NCBI RefSeq assembly: GCF_030272615.1 | Contig: NC_081412.1 | Location: 339,876,870 to 339,940,869 of the forward strand | Origin: Cryptomeria japonica | Taxonomy: Eukaryota; Streptophyta; Pinopsida; Cupressales; Cupressaceae | DNA: 64,000 nucleotides | Direction: 5' to 3' | Part shown: positions 11,235-22,374 of the stretch, piece after piece | Layout: each line of letters opens with the position of its first letter | Position numbering within the stretch: the first letter of the stretch is position 1 | Position numbers and translations under genes: made by a program | Notes under the pieces: model-generated | The model's database searches: none | Seen by the model: the letters and a program-made list of their open reading frames with translations, nothing else | What the model was told of the DNA's origin: nothing

Positions 11235-12087
11235 ATGAAGATTTGGGCGAAGCCTCTTACAGCCATGGAAGAACGGCTTGTGCCAGCGTGGGTGGAAGGT
11301 GTTGCGGTTCCCAGGATCCACAAACACCTGACAAATGCGTATTTTGGGGAGCTAGCTGTGTGGGTACGAATTTCAAGTGATTGGAAGAAGCGGGCCCCAT
11401 ATGAGGGTCTTCGAGAAGGGTACGTAGCATACGATATCGATGAAGAAGCCGAAGCCAGAAGGAAAGCCGAGAATGCAAATAAAGAGGAGGAACCTGTAGA
11501 CCTGGAGGAAGAACTTGACTTAGAGGAGTATGGGGCAACTCTAGGTCCCTGTTTAAAGATGGTGCTGAAAACGGAAGACATTCATCATCGCCTCCCAGCT
11601 AGGCAAATTGGAAGCGGGACCAAATTCATTATACCAGGTGATCCCTAACCCCTCAGGAACTTCGGAGGTTGACAGAGAAAAAGTAAAATGGTACCAATAG
11701 TACGGAGGCCGCTACATTGACGGGCGGTATAAGGGAGTGCGACCCGCTCCGTTAGTTGACAAGATATGGGACCTGGAGTACGTGGGGATGTGTTGTGCAC
11801 AAGAATGCTACAGGGAGATGTTGCACGTATGTATGTGGTTGCACGATTCAAAGATAAAGCTAAGGACTGAGGATGACCCCTCAGGAGTGAAGAGGAACAT
11901 AGGTGATGAGGACGCTGACCAAGGATCAAACAAAAGGAGGAAGGAAATCAGGACAAGTGGCAAGGGAAGAGCAAGGAAAAAATCAAGTACCCGAACAACG
12001 AGGAAACTAAGGGGGCGAAAAGATCATTCAGCAGTGTTCGCAGAGGTAATAGGCTACCTTGTGGATCACAAAGGGCCATCTGAATGA
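11235..12087 (+). pseudogene. Element A extra ORF X, about 285 codons, unknown
   Basis: Two open pieces (11235-11648 and 11737-12087, different frames) form one apparent protein with a frameshift and a TAG between. The first piece has a GELAVWVRISSDWKKR region and an acidic helix-like run rich in E and A; the second has a Cys-containing stretch (YVGMCCAQECYREMLHVCMW) and a strongly basic tail (KRRKEIRTSGKGRARKK) that could be a nuclear localisation signal. I do not recognise the family. It sits just downstream of integrase, where plant Tat/Athila-type elements carry accessory frames. Confidence 0.45.
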
Positions 12088-12480
12088 CGTAACCTAACCT
12101 CGGGACACCTTGGTAAACTGAAGGTACAAATAGTTGCAGTTAAAAAATGTTGTCAAGTAAAAAGTTTAAAACAATTGATAAGAGAGGGGATATTAAAATT
12201 TGAAAAAGAAAAGTATATGGAAGAGATAAAAAGGCCAAGGTTAGCGAGTATTAAAAAATTAAAGTGCAAGGCAAAAGTAATGGAAATAAGGGAAAAATAC
12301 AATTCATAAGAAGGCAATTATTTTATAAAAAGTTAATAAAATAGTTATGCCTAACCCTAACCCAGAACAAAGGATTATAAAGACCCCCAAGAAGGCCATT
12401 CGTACACATCTCAGGAAAGAAGTCAGAGCAGGAGAAGTAGACTCAACAGCAAGACAAAATTGAGAGGGGAAAGGCAAAAT
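12088..12480 (+). other. Element A spacer before the palindrome array
   Basis: Non-coding, A-rich and without recognisable features. It may be the leader of the third ORF's transcript. Confidence 0.4.
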
Positions 12481-12499
12481 CACGTACAGCCACAGGAGA

Positions 12500-13160
12500 A
12501 GTCGAATCCGTACAGTGCATGTACGGGTGAAGAAGCAGAGACACCGTACAGTGTACGGATAACGCATACGGTCGGCACACAAGCGTAGAGCAAGCAAGAA
12601 AATCTGTACATAGCACGGATTGTCTGTACGAGGGGGGAAGAAAGAGCAGGCAGGGTACACCGATGCAATCCGTACAGTGTACGTATTGTTCGTACAAACG
12701 ACGAGGAGGCACAACAAACACTTCATCCGTACGGCGTACGGTTTGCACATACGGACAAAGGAGGAGGTGCACATAAGGTGAATCCGTACGGTGTACGACC
12801 AGACCAAGTAGACATATTGTACGGCGTGCGAGTTGAAGCAATAAAGGCGCGTACAAAATTGTCATACGTTGCGCACCACGCGAGGCAAGCAATTTGTACG
12901 AGGATCATACCGTACAGCACAGGAGAAGACACATCGCGTGACAAGGTCAATGAATTGTACGATCCTGTACGAATATCAGCAGCGGAAGGAACTAGATCGC
13001 TTGACGTCCCTACACGCAGAGAAGAGTTGCATAAAAAAATTGAAGGTATCAACATAAAAATTCGTGCCATCTGTACAGCCCTGCATGCAGAGTTTTCGCG
13101 AGTTGAAGAGGCCGCACGGTCAAGGAAGGGAAGTGTACGGACCAATCCGTACAGTGTCAA
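12500..13160 (+). repeat. Array of CCGTAC...GTACGG inverted repeats in element A
   Basis: The strings CCGTAC and GTACGG recur about a dozen times, several as hairpins: CCGTAC-AGTGCAT-GTACGG (near 12510), CCGTAC-AGT-GTACGG (12544), CCGTAC-GGC-GTACGG (12728), shorter CGTAC-GGT-GTACG (12786), and an outward pair GTACGG-ACCAAT-CCGTAC (13135). Related GTAC strings continue at 14540-14800 in ORF3. The tract lies just before and across the start of ORF3. An open frame runs through it (12778-13284), but repeats on both strands make coding doubtful. Confidence 0.75.
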
Positions 13161-13284
13161 GGCATCAGTTGGTACAATGGTCCGTAAAAATTGGCAGGTC
13201 ACACTTTCAGACCATTATAATAACTGTCAAGGACTTGACAAAAACAAGAAAACAAACACAGGGCAAAGTAGTTACAGTGCAACC

Positions 13285-14907
13285 ATGACCGCTATAGATC
13301 CAGCCAGCAGCAGTAAGAAGGCCAAAATCAGGCCAAAAGTGCAGAAGGATCCAGAGTGAATCACTGTCGAGAATGTGGCCTTTGAGAGCGTGACTGACAA
13401 CGAATGTCGTGCTTGGTGGGAGGAAACCCCTCCCGACCATGTGACAAAGGACTCTCTCAGGAAAGCACAAGTGGACCATGCCATTCAGATGCCGACATTC
13501 AACATCAAGGATTTTAAGCCGGTGTTGCGGACCATGGTGTCTGGATACAACTGCCAGGCAAGGGCTTCCATCATTCAGTTCCAGGGCTGCACGATACAGG
13601 TTTCCTTCAAGGCTGAAGACTTCAGGAGGGTATTTGGTATAACCGAGAAGGGAGCATCTCCAACGACCGACCAAGAAGCTCACCAAAGAGAAAAAGAAGT
13701 GGCTGCTGGACTTGGTATGCAGAGATGACCTGACAGAAGAGCAATGGAAGAGCGCCTGGTTTGACAATAGGGGATTGAAGCGTGTTTTTATTGCACCAGG
13801 AGAATGGAGGATGCTGATGGACTTGGCAAAAAGTCAACTCACAGGGACCAGCCGTGCATCCGATATAGCCATCTGGATGATAGGGTTGATGAATGGCATT
13901 AAGTGTGGCAAAGTTTACAACTGGGGGCAGATTTTAGCTGAGAGGATTCATGATTTCCTCAAGCTAGAACACAAAACATTTTATATGTGCCACCACGCCA
14001 TCAATCTATTCCTGGATGTCGTACGTTTGCAAGTACCTCCAGAAATGTGGGGTACTTTTGAACCACGCGGAAGGGTGGAACCCAATAAACCGTCCATGTA
14101 CTATTATGCCCATCTGGACACTCTTGGTGACACCACACAACCGGCAAAGAGGAGGAAGTTGGACGTGTCCGTCAAAGTTGAAGAGGATAGCAGCACGAAG
14201 GATTTTGAGGAGGCCGAAGAAACTAAGGAGCAGGAGAGTGGAGATGAAGGATTCTGTATGGCACCACACACGACAGGACAGGAAGAAGGGGAAGTGGAAT
14301 CACAACAACAGGAAGGGGAGGAGGAAGAGCAGCATGGAGGACTGCGAGCACAGTGGAAAAGCACGCGAGTGAAATTTACACCCCCCAAATTTCCCCCTTC
14401 AGCGCACTTGGTACCGCAAGAAGCACTTACAGTGGCTAACCCCATAGGCGACGTAAGACCAATAGGGGTGTTGTTCAGGAGATTTGATGAAGGAAAACCA
14501 CCGGCACAACGACGGGTGTCACTGTCGCAGATCAATCTGGCTGTACTTGAGTCGCAAGTTGTACCAGTAGCAGAGCGTACCAATAGGCCAGACTGTACGA
14601 GTAGTGACCTAGGCAGCGGGGGAATGGTAGACCGTACGATGGCAGAGGAGGTCGTACAACATAGTCCGGATGTAGCAGTACAGGAGACAGTCGTACCAGA
14701 GGAAGCTGCGAAGACAGCAATATAGGAAGCACTCGTACAGGAGATAGGTACTGGTATGATGGGTACTGGTACGACGGATACTCGTACGACAGGTACTAGT
14801 ACGGTACCAACAGGGCGAAATGAGTCTGGGGATGTACCAATGGCAGGAGGAGATGGTCTAGAGGAGTTGGCGATACTGGACACACTGACGGACGAGGATA
14901 TAGATGT
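13285..14907 (+). pseudogene. Element A ORF3, N-terminal part (unknown, plant-transposon-protein-like)
   Basis: A plausible ATG at 13285 opens MTAIDPASSSKKAK. A TGA at 13357, a frameshift near 13660-13700 and a TAG at 14723 break the frame. The region around 13830-14060 (IWMIGLMNGIKCGKVYNWGQIL, then HHAINLFLDVVR) has the rhythm of the 'putative plant transposon protein' domain found after pol in Athila/Tat-type elements. An acidic linker follows (EEGEVESQQQEGEEEEQ), then a Val/Thr-rich repeat region. I see no signal peptide or membrane segment, so envelope function is not supported. Element B interrupts it at 14908; the frame resumes in phase at 26003. Confidence 0.55.
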
Positions 14908-16173
14908 TGATAAGTCGATGCTTTGACATGTTTTTATCATGACTCTTAGGGTTTTTTGGTATCTTTTGGGTTGCATTGTGATAAGTAAAGTATTGTGAAT
15001 TCACTATATGTAATCCATGTTTTAAAATTGAACTTAAGAAATCATGTTTGAACTTTGTCTGTTAATTCCTGCAACCATGCCAATTTATTCCTGCAGCCAA
15101 ATGATTTGTCCCTGTGATATGCGGATTATTTAGAGTAATGTTATATGTGAGTTAATGAATGTATTAATTGAGTAAGATACATATGTATGTCCTTGTATGT
15201 TGTTTTTGTTTTAGTGTAGATAATAATTGATGCTGCGGTGGATGATTTTCTTTCGCGCCTAAAGACTGGAGAATCACGTTCAGATAACTTGAGGTCAAAC
15301 TGAAGGGGATTTGAGCAAGCGCAATGTATGGCATAATCGGAGCAGTTATACTTCACCATGGGAGTTTTAACTCTGGTGCATATTGACTTCGCAAAATATC
15401 GCTTTGGCGTGCAAAGACTGTGATTCGGTTTCAAATCCACGGTTCCTGCAACCAAGCTCTCAGTTATCTCCTTCACCTGACAATTATCCGCCTCTTCTTC
15501 TGGCGTAACTTGAGTTGTCCATTGTAGTTGATCTTTTCTTTATAATAAGCTCTTCCTTCTTTCTTAGTGTTAGACAAGATGAAAAGGAATTAAGCAGAGT
15601 TTTGTCAAGCATTCTGAATTTTTCTCTTTTAGAATATGTAATCATTTTCAGGAAGAAATGAATAAGAATATGTTGTTTTGATCTGTTAATAGTACTTTGC
15701 TGGGAGTTTGATATCACTCATCCAAGGGGGCCCACTTGGTCAGTGATCCTGTGTTTATGATCATTGAAGTTAGTTTTTACTTAGTTGCAGTAGAAGTTCA
15801 TGACTGGATTGTTCCTAAAGCCACTGGAAATAGATCTGTTGACTGTTCCTACAGCCAAGACAGACAGTGTGATTTCTGTTATTTTAATTAGATCATTTCA
15901 GCAGTGTTTTGTGAAGCTTTCAAGTAGCCTTTTATGATTTCAATTCCTGCCTTTCCTTCCTACATAATGTTAGTTACTGCAGTAATGCAGAATAATCATT
16001 TAAGGAGCTTGGTGCATATATATTGCAGACCCATTTCAAGTTTTATGTTTCTGGATTGATAACTAAATGAACACTAGCCATGAAAATAGTAAACTCTACC
16101 ATATGAATGTCCAAACTTCGGATTGAGATTTCAATTAAAGGTATTATTATTATCATTATAGTTGGGGTAGACA
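14908..16173 (+). repeat. 5' LTR of element B
   Basis: Begins TGATAAGTCGATG and ends GGGGTAGACA, seven T's before the primer site. It pairs with 24735-26002. Copies of a TTCCTGCAGCC motif that are intact in the 3' LTR are often altered here (CTGCAACC, CTAAAGCC, CTACAGCC). Open minus-strand frames inside it (15141-15717) are incidental, being present in both LTRs. Confidence 0.95.
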
Positions 16174-16180
16174 TTTTTTT

Positions 16181-16200
16181 TGGCGCCGTTGCCGGGGATG
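16181..16200 (+). promoter_or_regulatory. Primer-binding site of element B (tRNA-Asp)
   Basis: TGGCGCCGTTGCCGGGGATG is complementary over at least 18 bases to the 3' end of plant tRNA-Asp(GUC), including the CCA end. It is the standard primer of Athila-type elements. Confidence 0.92.
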
Positions 16201-16269
16201 GTGTCAAGCTAAGAACCTTTTATGATTATTTTAGTTTCTAGTTAATTGTTTGAAATTTCATGAATCTGC

Positions 16270-18240
16270 ATGCATAATAGAAGAAGAGATGCCAGAGGTA
16301 GATTTTTGCCCACTCATACTACTCATGCAGAAGATAATTTCCCAGATATAAACCCTTTTGCTGAACTATATCAAGTCCCACAGAATTTGAATCACCCCGA
16401 GTCTGAATTTCCAGAAGGTAGTCTTCAGTTCCTTTTTGGTCCACAAGAAGAAGAATTTCCTATAGTAACAACCCCCACAAGTCCAATGCAAAGGAACCCA
16501 CCTCCTGTTGGGAATAGTCCACCACAACCACCTGGTCCAACATTTGAGTTTCCCATCTCTGACCAGCATGATAATGCTAACCTCAAGAACATTCCAGCAT
16601 CTTCACTTCCTAAATTCTATGGGTTGGTGACAGAGGATCCGGATACATTTCTGTTTGAGTTTGATGTTCTCTGTAGGAGTTTTCACTATACTACAGATGC
16701 ACATAGACTAAAAATTTTTCCAGCCACTTTGAAGGAGTCGTCCTTGAGATGGTTTATGAGCTTGGGTAGTAGCACAATCAACAAATGGGATGAGATGAAA
16801 TGGTTGTTTCTTGCAAAATACAAAGATTATTGTAGAGGCACTGATCGCCATGGGGATGACATCTTTAGAATGACACAAACTGAAGATGAGAGCCTTGAGG
16901 ATTATCTGGAAAGGTTTTTGTTTAGTGTCAAGAAATCCAAGCATAGTACTCTGAATGAAGATTCCCTCAAATTGATATTCTTGAGGGGTATCAGTGATGA
17001 ATGCACCGATTCCTTAGATCTCATGGGAGGAGGTGACATTACACAATCTACTTGGGCTGAAATAGGACAAATTTGCAAGAAGTATTCCAGATCTACTTCT
17101 AAGAAGAATAGGAGATTTAAGCCAGGGGCACCATCATCAGCATCTGGAACTGGAGTTTCTAGATTGGAACTTAGCCATCTGTTAAAAGATTTCAAGGAGG
17201 ACATTATAAACAATATGGCTACTCAGTTGGATACATTAGCAGCTAAAAAGAAGCATGAGGAAGCTGATGCATTTCTTGCAGAATTTTGTCCTCATTGTAA
17301 GCAGTCGAAGAAAGATTGTAGATGTAAGATGGTAGCAAATGTTGAAGTACCTGATTTCAAACCAATTCAAGGTGAGGATGAACAAGTCTTCTATGTTGCT
17401 CAAAGAAGACCAAATTTTCAAAGACAAGGTATGCCACCTGATCCACTTTCCTTTTTTGGTTATAGTGGTAATTCTTATGCACCAAATAACCAATGGCAAC
17501 CACAGTATTCTCAAAATTTTGGTAACTATCCACATTGGTATGGATCACAAGGCCAAGGACAGCAATTTGCTAATCAAATCTCCTAGTGGCAGTAGCCACA
17601 TGGAAACTGGTATCCACCTCAGGGTTCAGGGAACCAGTTTCAAGGGAATTGGCAACCTACCTCTCAATGGAGGGGAAACCCATCATGGTCATCCCAATCT
17701 TCTGGATATCAGCCCCCTGCTCAGCAGCCACAACCTCCTGCTTTAATGCCTCCTCTTGCAGCTATAGCTGCACCTCCTAAGCCAACGCAGCTGCCTACTC
17801 AACCGTTGCCTAATCCAAATATCAAATCTCAGCAACAACAACAAGCTTATTCAGCTGATGCTAATCAATACCCAGCCTATTCTTTATCACTAGATGATAT
17901 TCACCTTCGATCTGGGACTACTCTACCTAATCCCTCTCATCCAGTTATTACTGAGGTACAAGAAGAACAGCCAATCTCTGATTCTAAAGATGTAATACCT
18001 CAGAATCAAATATTACCACCATTTCCCCATAGATTGAAAGACAAAGAAGTTTCCACTGAACAACAGCAAAGCTTTGATATTCTTGATCAACTGAAGCACA
18101 TTTGTGTTAAAATTCCATTGTTGCAAGCAATAAAGGATGTCCCAATATATGGTAAGGCATTGAGAGAAGCATGCCTAAAGAAACCTGACAGAAAGAAAAA
18201 GGATCCACAAACAGTCCATGTTATGGGTCAATTGGTTGAT
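16270..18240 (+). pseudogene. Element B gag
   Basis: ATG at 16270 begins MHNRRRDARGRFLP. The capsid part is clear: NIPASSLPKFYGLVTEDPD, then FPATLKESSLRWFMSL and EDYLERFLFSVKKS. A Cys/His cluster near 17290-17330 (CPHCKQSKKDCRC) may bind zinc but is not a classic CCHC knuckle. A Gln/Pro/Trp-rich stretch (about 17400-17880) follows, cut by one TAG at 17584 where CAG is likely. Downstream the frame fuses into protease. Confidence 0.85.
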
Positions 18241-19200
18241 ATTATGTTAGGAAAAATTGCTATTCCAAAGTATTCTGATCCAGGTAGTCCTATTGTGAGT
18301 ATAGTCATTAATGGCAGTCAAATAAAAAATGTTTTAGTTGATCTAGGGGCAGCCATTAATGTAATGACAAGGGAAGTAATGAAACATCTAGAGATAGATA
18401 GTTTAAGGGCTACACCCACAGTTCTCCAACTTGCTGATGGCTCTGCAGTAAGACCTGATGGTATCATAGAAGATATAGTAGTTATTCTAGATTCTTGGGA
18501 ATATCCTGCAGACTTTATGATTTTATCTCCAAAAGCAACATTGGGGGGATATCCAGTCATTTTGGGAAGACCATGGCTTGCCACAGTTGATGCATATATT
18601 GGGTGTAGATCAGGAGACATGACTATTTCAGATGGCAGTTCCACAAAAACATTAGCCTTGTATTCCCCAGCACAACCTCAGTTTGAACAGCAGCAAACTG
18701 TTTGGCCTATTTTGGGAGAGGAATCTGAAGAAATTGACTCTATTAATCACATTATGATGATTAATCGAGTGCCACTCATGCAGTTATATGATGAAGAATC
18801 AATTCTTTATAAGGTTCTGATAAATGAGTTAATAGAAGACCAAGAATTGCAGGAATTGGTTCCGAATATTGCAGGTTTGGACTTTCCTGCAGCCACTGAT
18901 ATCTTGCATACCTTGTTGCCGCAGGAATTGTCTTATTCTCATTTTTCTGATATAAATCAGATTGATCTTACTATCAAGATAGAGGTGGAATTGAATAAAT
19001 ATTTGAACATCAATAAGAATATAGCAGACACTCAAAAAGATAGTCTAGTAGACTTGCTGAAACTCCATAGAAATGCTTTTGCATGGGATTACAAGGATAT
19101 GAATGGAATAGATCCAGTAGTTTGTACTCATCGCATTTACATAAAGGATGAGTGTTGCCCCTCAGACAACCTCAAAGAAGAGTCAACCCTGCCTTGAAGG
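18241..19200 (+). pseudogene. Element B protease and linker to RT
   Basis: The retropepsin motif is VLVDLGAAINVM with catalytic Asp near 18340; D-L-G-A instead of D-S/T-G is usual in Athila relatives. VILGRPWLATVDAYI near 18560-18600 is the second conserved strand. After an acidic linker the RT pre-domain reads LKLHRNAFAWDYKDMNGIDP near 19060-19115. A frameshift near 19160-19195 separates this from RT. Confidence 0.85.
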
Positions 19201-20627
19201 AGATAGTTAAAGAAGAATTGCATAAATTGTTGAAAGCTGGGTTTATCTATCCTATCTCTGACAGTCAATGGGTATCACCTTTGGTGATAGTTCCTAAAAA
19301 GGGAGGCAAATGGAGAATATGTGTTGATTATAGGGCCTTGAACTTAACCACAAGGAAGGATCATTTTCCACTGCCATTTGTGGATCAGGTATTAGATTCT
19401 CTTGCTGATAAGAGATATTTTTCATTCCTGGATGGATTTAGTGGTTATAATCAGATACAAATAACTCCTGAGGATCAGGAGAAAACAACATTTACTTGTC
19501 CATGGGGCACTTATGCATATTTTGTTCTTCCTTTTGGGTTGTGTAATGCTCTAGCCACTTTTCAAAGGGCAATGATCAGTATTTTTTCTGATATTTCTCA
19601 AGATATTATGGAAATTTACATGGATGACTTTACAACTTATGGGTTTGAATTTGATCAAGCATTAGGTAATTTGAAGAAAGTTTTGCAGAGGTGTGAAGAC
19701 TACAACTTGTCTCTAAACAGTGAGAAGTGTTTCATTATGATGGAAGAAGGAATAGTCCTTGGTCATCATATATCTGTACAAGGCATACAAGTGGATCCAG
19801 CAAAGATTGAGGTTATTCAGCATATTAATGACCCTGTGAAGCAGAAAGATGTGAGAAGTTTTCTTGGCCATGCTGGATACTACAGAAGGTTTATCAAAGA
19901 TTTCAGCAAAATTGCAAGTCCCTTATATTCACTGCTTACTAAAGATGCAGAATTTAAATGGACCTCAACATGCAATGAAGCTTTTTTAAAGCTTAAGCAT
20001 GCTTTGACTCAAGCACCAGTTCTAAAAGGACCTAATTGGTCTCTACCATTCCAAATCCATACTGATGCATCTGATTATGTTGTAGGAGCAGTGCTGGGAC
20101 AAAAAGTTGACAAGTTGGAAAATGCAATATATTATGTCAGCAAGAATTTGCAGGGACCTGAATTGAATTATACAGTTACTGAAAAGGAAATGCTAGCTGT
20201 CATATATGCCCTTAACAAGTTTAGACACTATATTACAGGGTATCCCATATTTGTGCATACAGATCATACTACAATTAGATATCTCATGAATAAGCCATCA
20301 ATCATCGGTAGACTGGCTCGTTGGTTATTGTTGATGCAGGAATTTGATATCACAGTTGTTGATAAGCCAGAGAAGTCTAATGTTGTTGCAGATTATCTTT
20401 CACGTCTTCAATTGCAGGAAGATTCTACAATGATAGATGACACTTTTCCAGATGAGCATTTGTTTCTCATACAGGCTCATACTCCATGGTATGCTGATAT
20501 TGCCAACTATTTAGCTGCAGCTAACATGCCAATTTCTTTTTCTCCTAAGGAAAGAAGGTTGCTAGTTGAAAAAAGTTTTAACTTTTTATGGATTGCTGAT
20601 TGTCTATTTTATACTGGACCTGACTAA
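19201..20627 (+). pseudogene. Element B reverse transcriptase and RNase H
   Basis: An open run of about 475 codons. RT motifs in order: PLVIVPKKGGKWRICVDYRA, FLDGFSGYNQI, LPFGLCNALATFQR, active site EIYMDDFTTYG, LGHHIS and GYYRRFIKDFSKIA. RNase H starts near 20050 (HTDASDYVVGAVLGQ), with TVTEKEMLAV, FRHYITGY and HTDHTTIRYL. A stop at 20625 separates it from integrase. This is the best preserved catalytic domain in the window. Confidence 0.93.
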
Positions 20628-20630
20628 GTC

Positions 20631-21900
20631 ATGCGAAGATGTGTCAAAGAAGATGAAACATATGACATCCTGCATACATGTCATGATGAGCCATGTGGAG
20701 GTAATTTCACTGCCAAAAGGACAGAATTGAAAATACTCAATACCGGATACTATTGGCCTACATTACACAAAAATGCAGCTCAGTACACAAGGAAATGTGA
20801 CAGATGTCAGCGAATGGGCAGACCTACAAAGTTTGATGAGATGCCACTATATCCTCAAATATCTGTTACACCATTTGACAAGTGGGGATTAGATTTTGTT
20901 GGCCCCATTGATCCACCTTCTAATGGCAAATCTTATATCTTGGTATGTACAGACTGTGACAAAATGGGTAGAAGCTAGAGCTATGCAACATGCAAGAGAT
21001 AATAAAGTGGCTGAGTTTCTCTATGAAGAAATATTTACAAGGTATGGAGTACCAAGGGAAATTGTCTCAAATCAGGGACCTCAATTTACATCAACATTGA
21101 TAAAAGCTTTGGTCAATGAATACAATATAAGACATAAGAAATCTACTCCATATCATCCACAGTCTAATGGACAAGTAGAAGTTCCCAATAGAGAGCTTGA
21201 GGCTATTCTTACAAAAACAGTGTCTATCCACAAGAAAGATTGGTCTCATCGACTTTCAGAGGCAATTTGGGCATATAGAACAACATGGAAAACACCAATT
21301 GGATTCACCCCTTTTGAGATGGTTTATGGCAAAACAGCAATGATGCCTATTGAATTTGAGCATAAAACATTGAGAATAGCTCTACAACTGAATATGACAT
21401 TGTCTGAAACACAGAAAGAACGCATTCAGCAGTTAAATGCTCTTGATGAATGGAGGAAGATAGCTGTTCAACAGACAAAATTGATTCAAAACCAAAGAGC
21501 AAGATGGCATGATAAATATATCAGAGAAAAGAAATTCAAAGTTGGTGATTGGGCACTCTTGTATGATTCTAGATATAAGGATGCTACGGGAAAACTCCAA
21601 ACAAGGTGGTTAGGTCCTTATGAGGTAGAAGAAGTATTTCAGAATGGAGCAGTCCGTTTGTCCACAATAGATCCTGTTCGATTTAAACTCTTAGTGAATG
21701 GACACCGACTACGACTTTATCACAAGCCAGCTACTAGAGAAGAGTTCCTGCAGCAGTTTGCTCCCCAAAATGAAATAAAAGTTCCTGCAACAATGGCAAG
21801 GTTCCTGCAGCAACTGCCAATGATTCGGTATCAATTCATGAGCTTCCTGTTGCACTTGAGCATTTTGATAAAGGTGATGTTCCTGCAGCCTCTGCAGTGA
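20631..21900 (+). pseudogene. Element B integrase, catalytic Asp replaced
   Basis: The zinc domain is present as H-x3-H (HTCHDEPCGG) and CDRCQRMG. The first catalytic Asp is in [12 protein letters not shown] frameshift near 20950 follows. The second catalytic site reads VSNQGPQFTS, Asn where Asp is required. The Glu is in NGQVEVPNRE. The C-terminal tail (RWLGPYEVEEVFQNGAVRL) is typical. The 3' end carries the element's CTGCAG motif four times near 21750-21890. Confidence 0.9.
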
Positions 21901-22374
21901 ACTTATTCACCGTATCATAATAAAATATTTCCATGGGAATATTGTTCTCCGTACATAAAGTTCTATCCACTACATTCCATTCCATTTTCTTACCTGTCAC
22001 TTCATTTCATTTTGCCATCATTTTTGCCCAATTGCAGGTACGTGTATATTGTACTTTATTTTAATTATGCATTTATTAGTTCATTATGATTTTTATCCTG
22101 TTTAAATCCGCTCCAAACCCGAAATCTCGTCAGCCTGTGTGGACACGTGCTAGGTTAAGTTGGGGGGGGTACTTTATGGTCTTTTTTCCAATAAGATTTA
22201 TTATCATTTTTTTTTATATCCCGAATTGATTTCCTAACTGACATTACTTATGATGATTATTATTTCACGCAAGTGAATAATAAGGTCCGCCGCCAAAATT
22301 AAGATATGTAGATTTTAGTTTTTTGTGAAACTGTCAAACATTTTGGTGAAGTTGCGGAAGTATTAGAGTAAAAG
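21901..22374 (+). other. Element B spacer with internal purine tract
   Basis: Non-coding between integrase and ORF3. It contains AAGTTGGGGGGGG at 22157-22169, nearly identical to the true polypurine tract AAAGTTGGGGGG at 24721-24732. This could prime a second plus strand, like the central purine tract of lentiviruses, or mark an old duplication. Confidence 0.6.

Noticed and set aside
12304-13202. Minus-strand frames with repeated YTVR peptides
   Set aside because: They are produced by the GTAC palindrome array, which reads similarly on both strands; no independent sign of coding.
14104-14976. 290-codon minus-strand open frame
   Set aside because: It mirrors ORF3 of element A on the other strand; composition-driven, and it crosses the boundary into B's 5' LTR.
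15141-15717. Minus-strand frames in B's LTR, repeated at 24968-25545
   Set aside because: Present twice only because both LTRs carry them; no domain.
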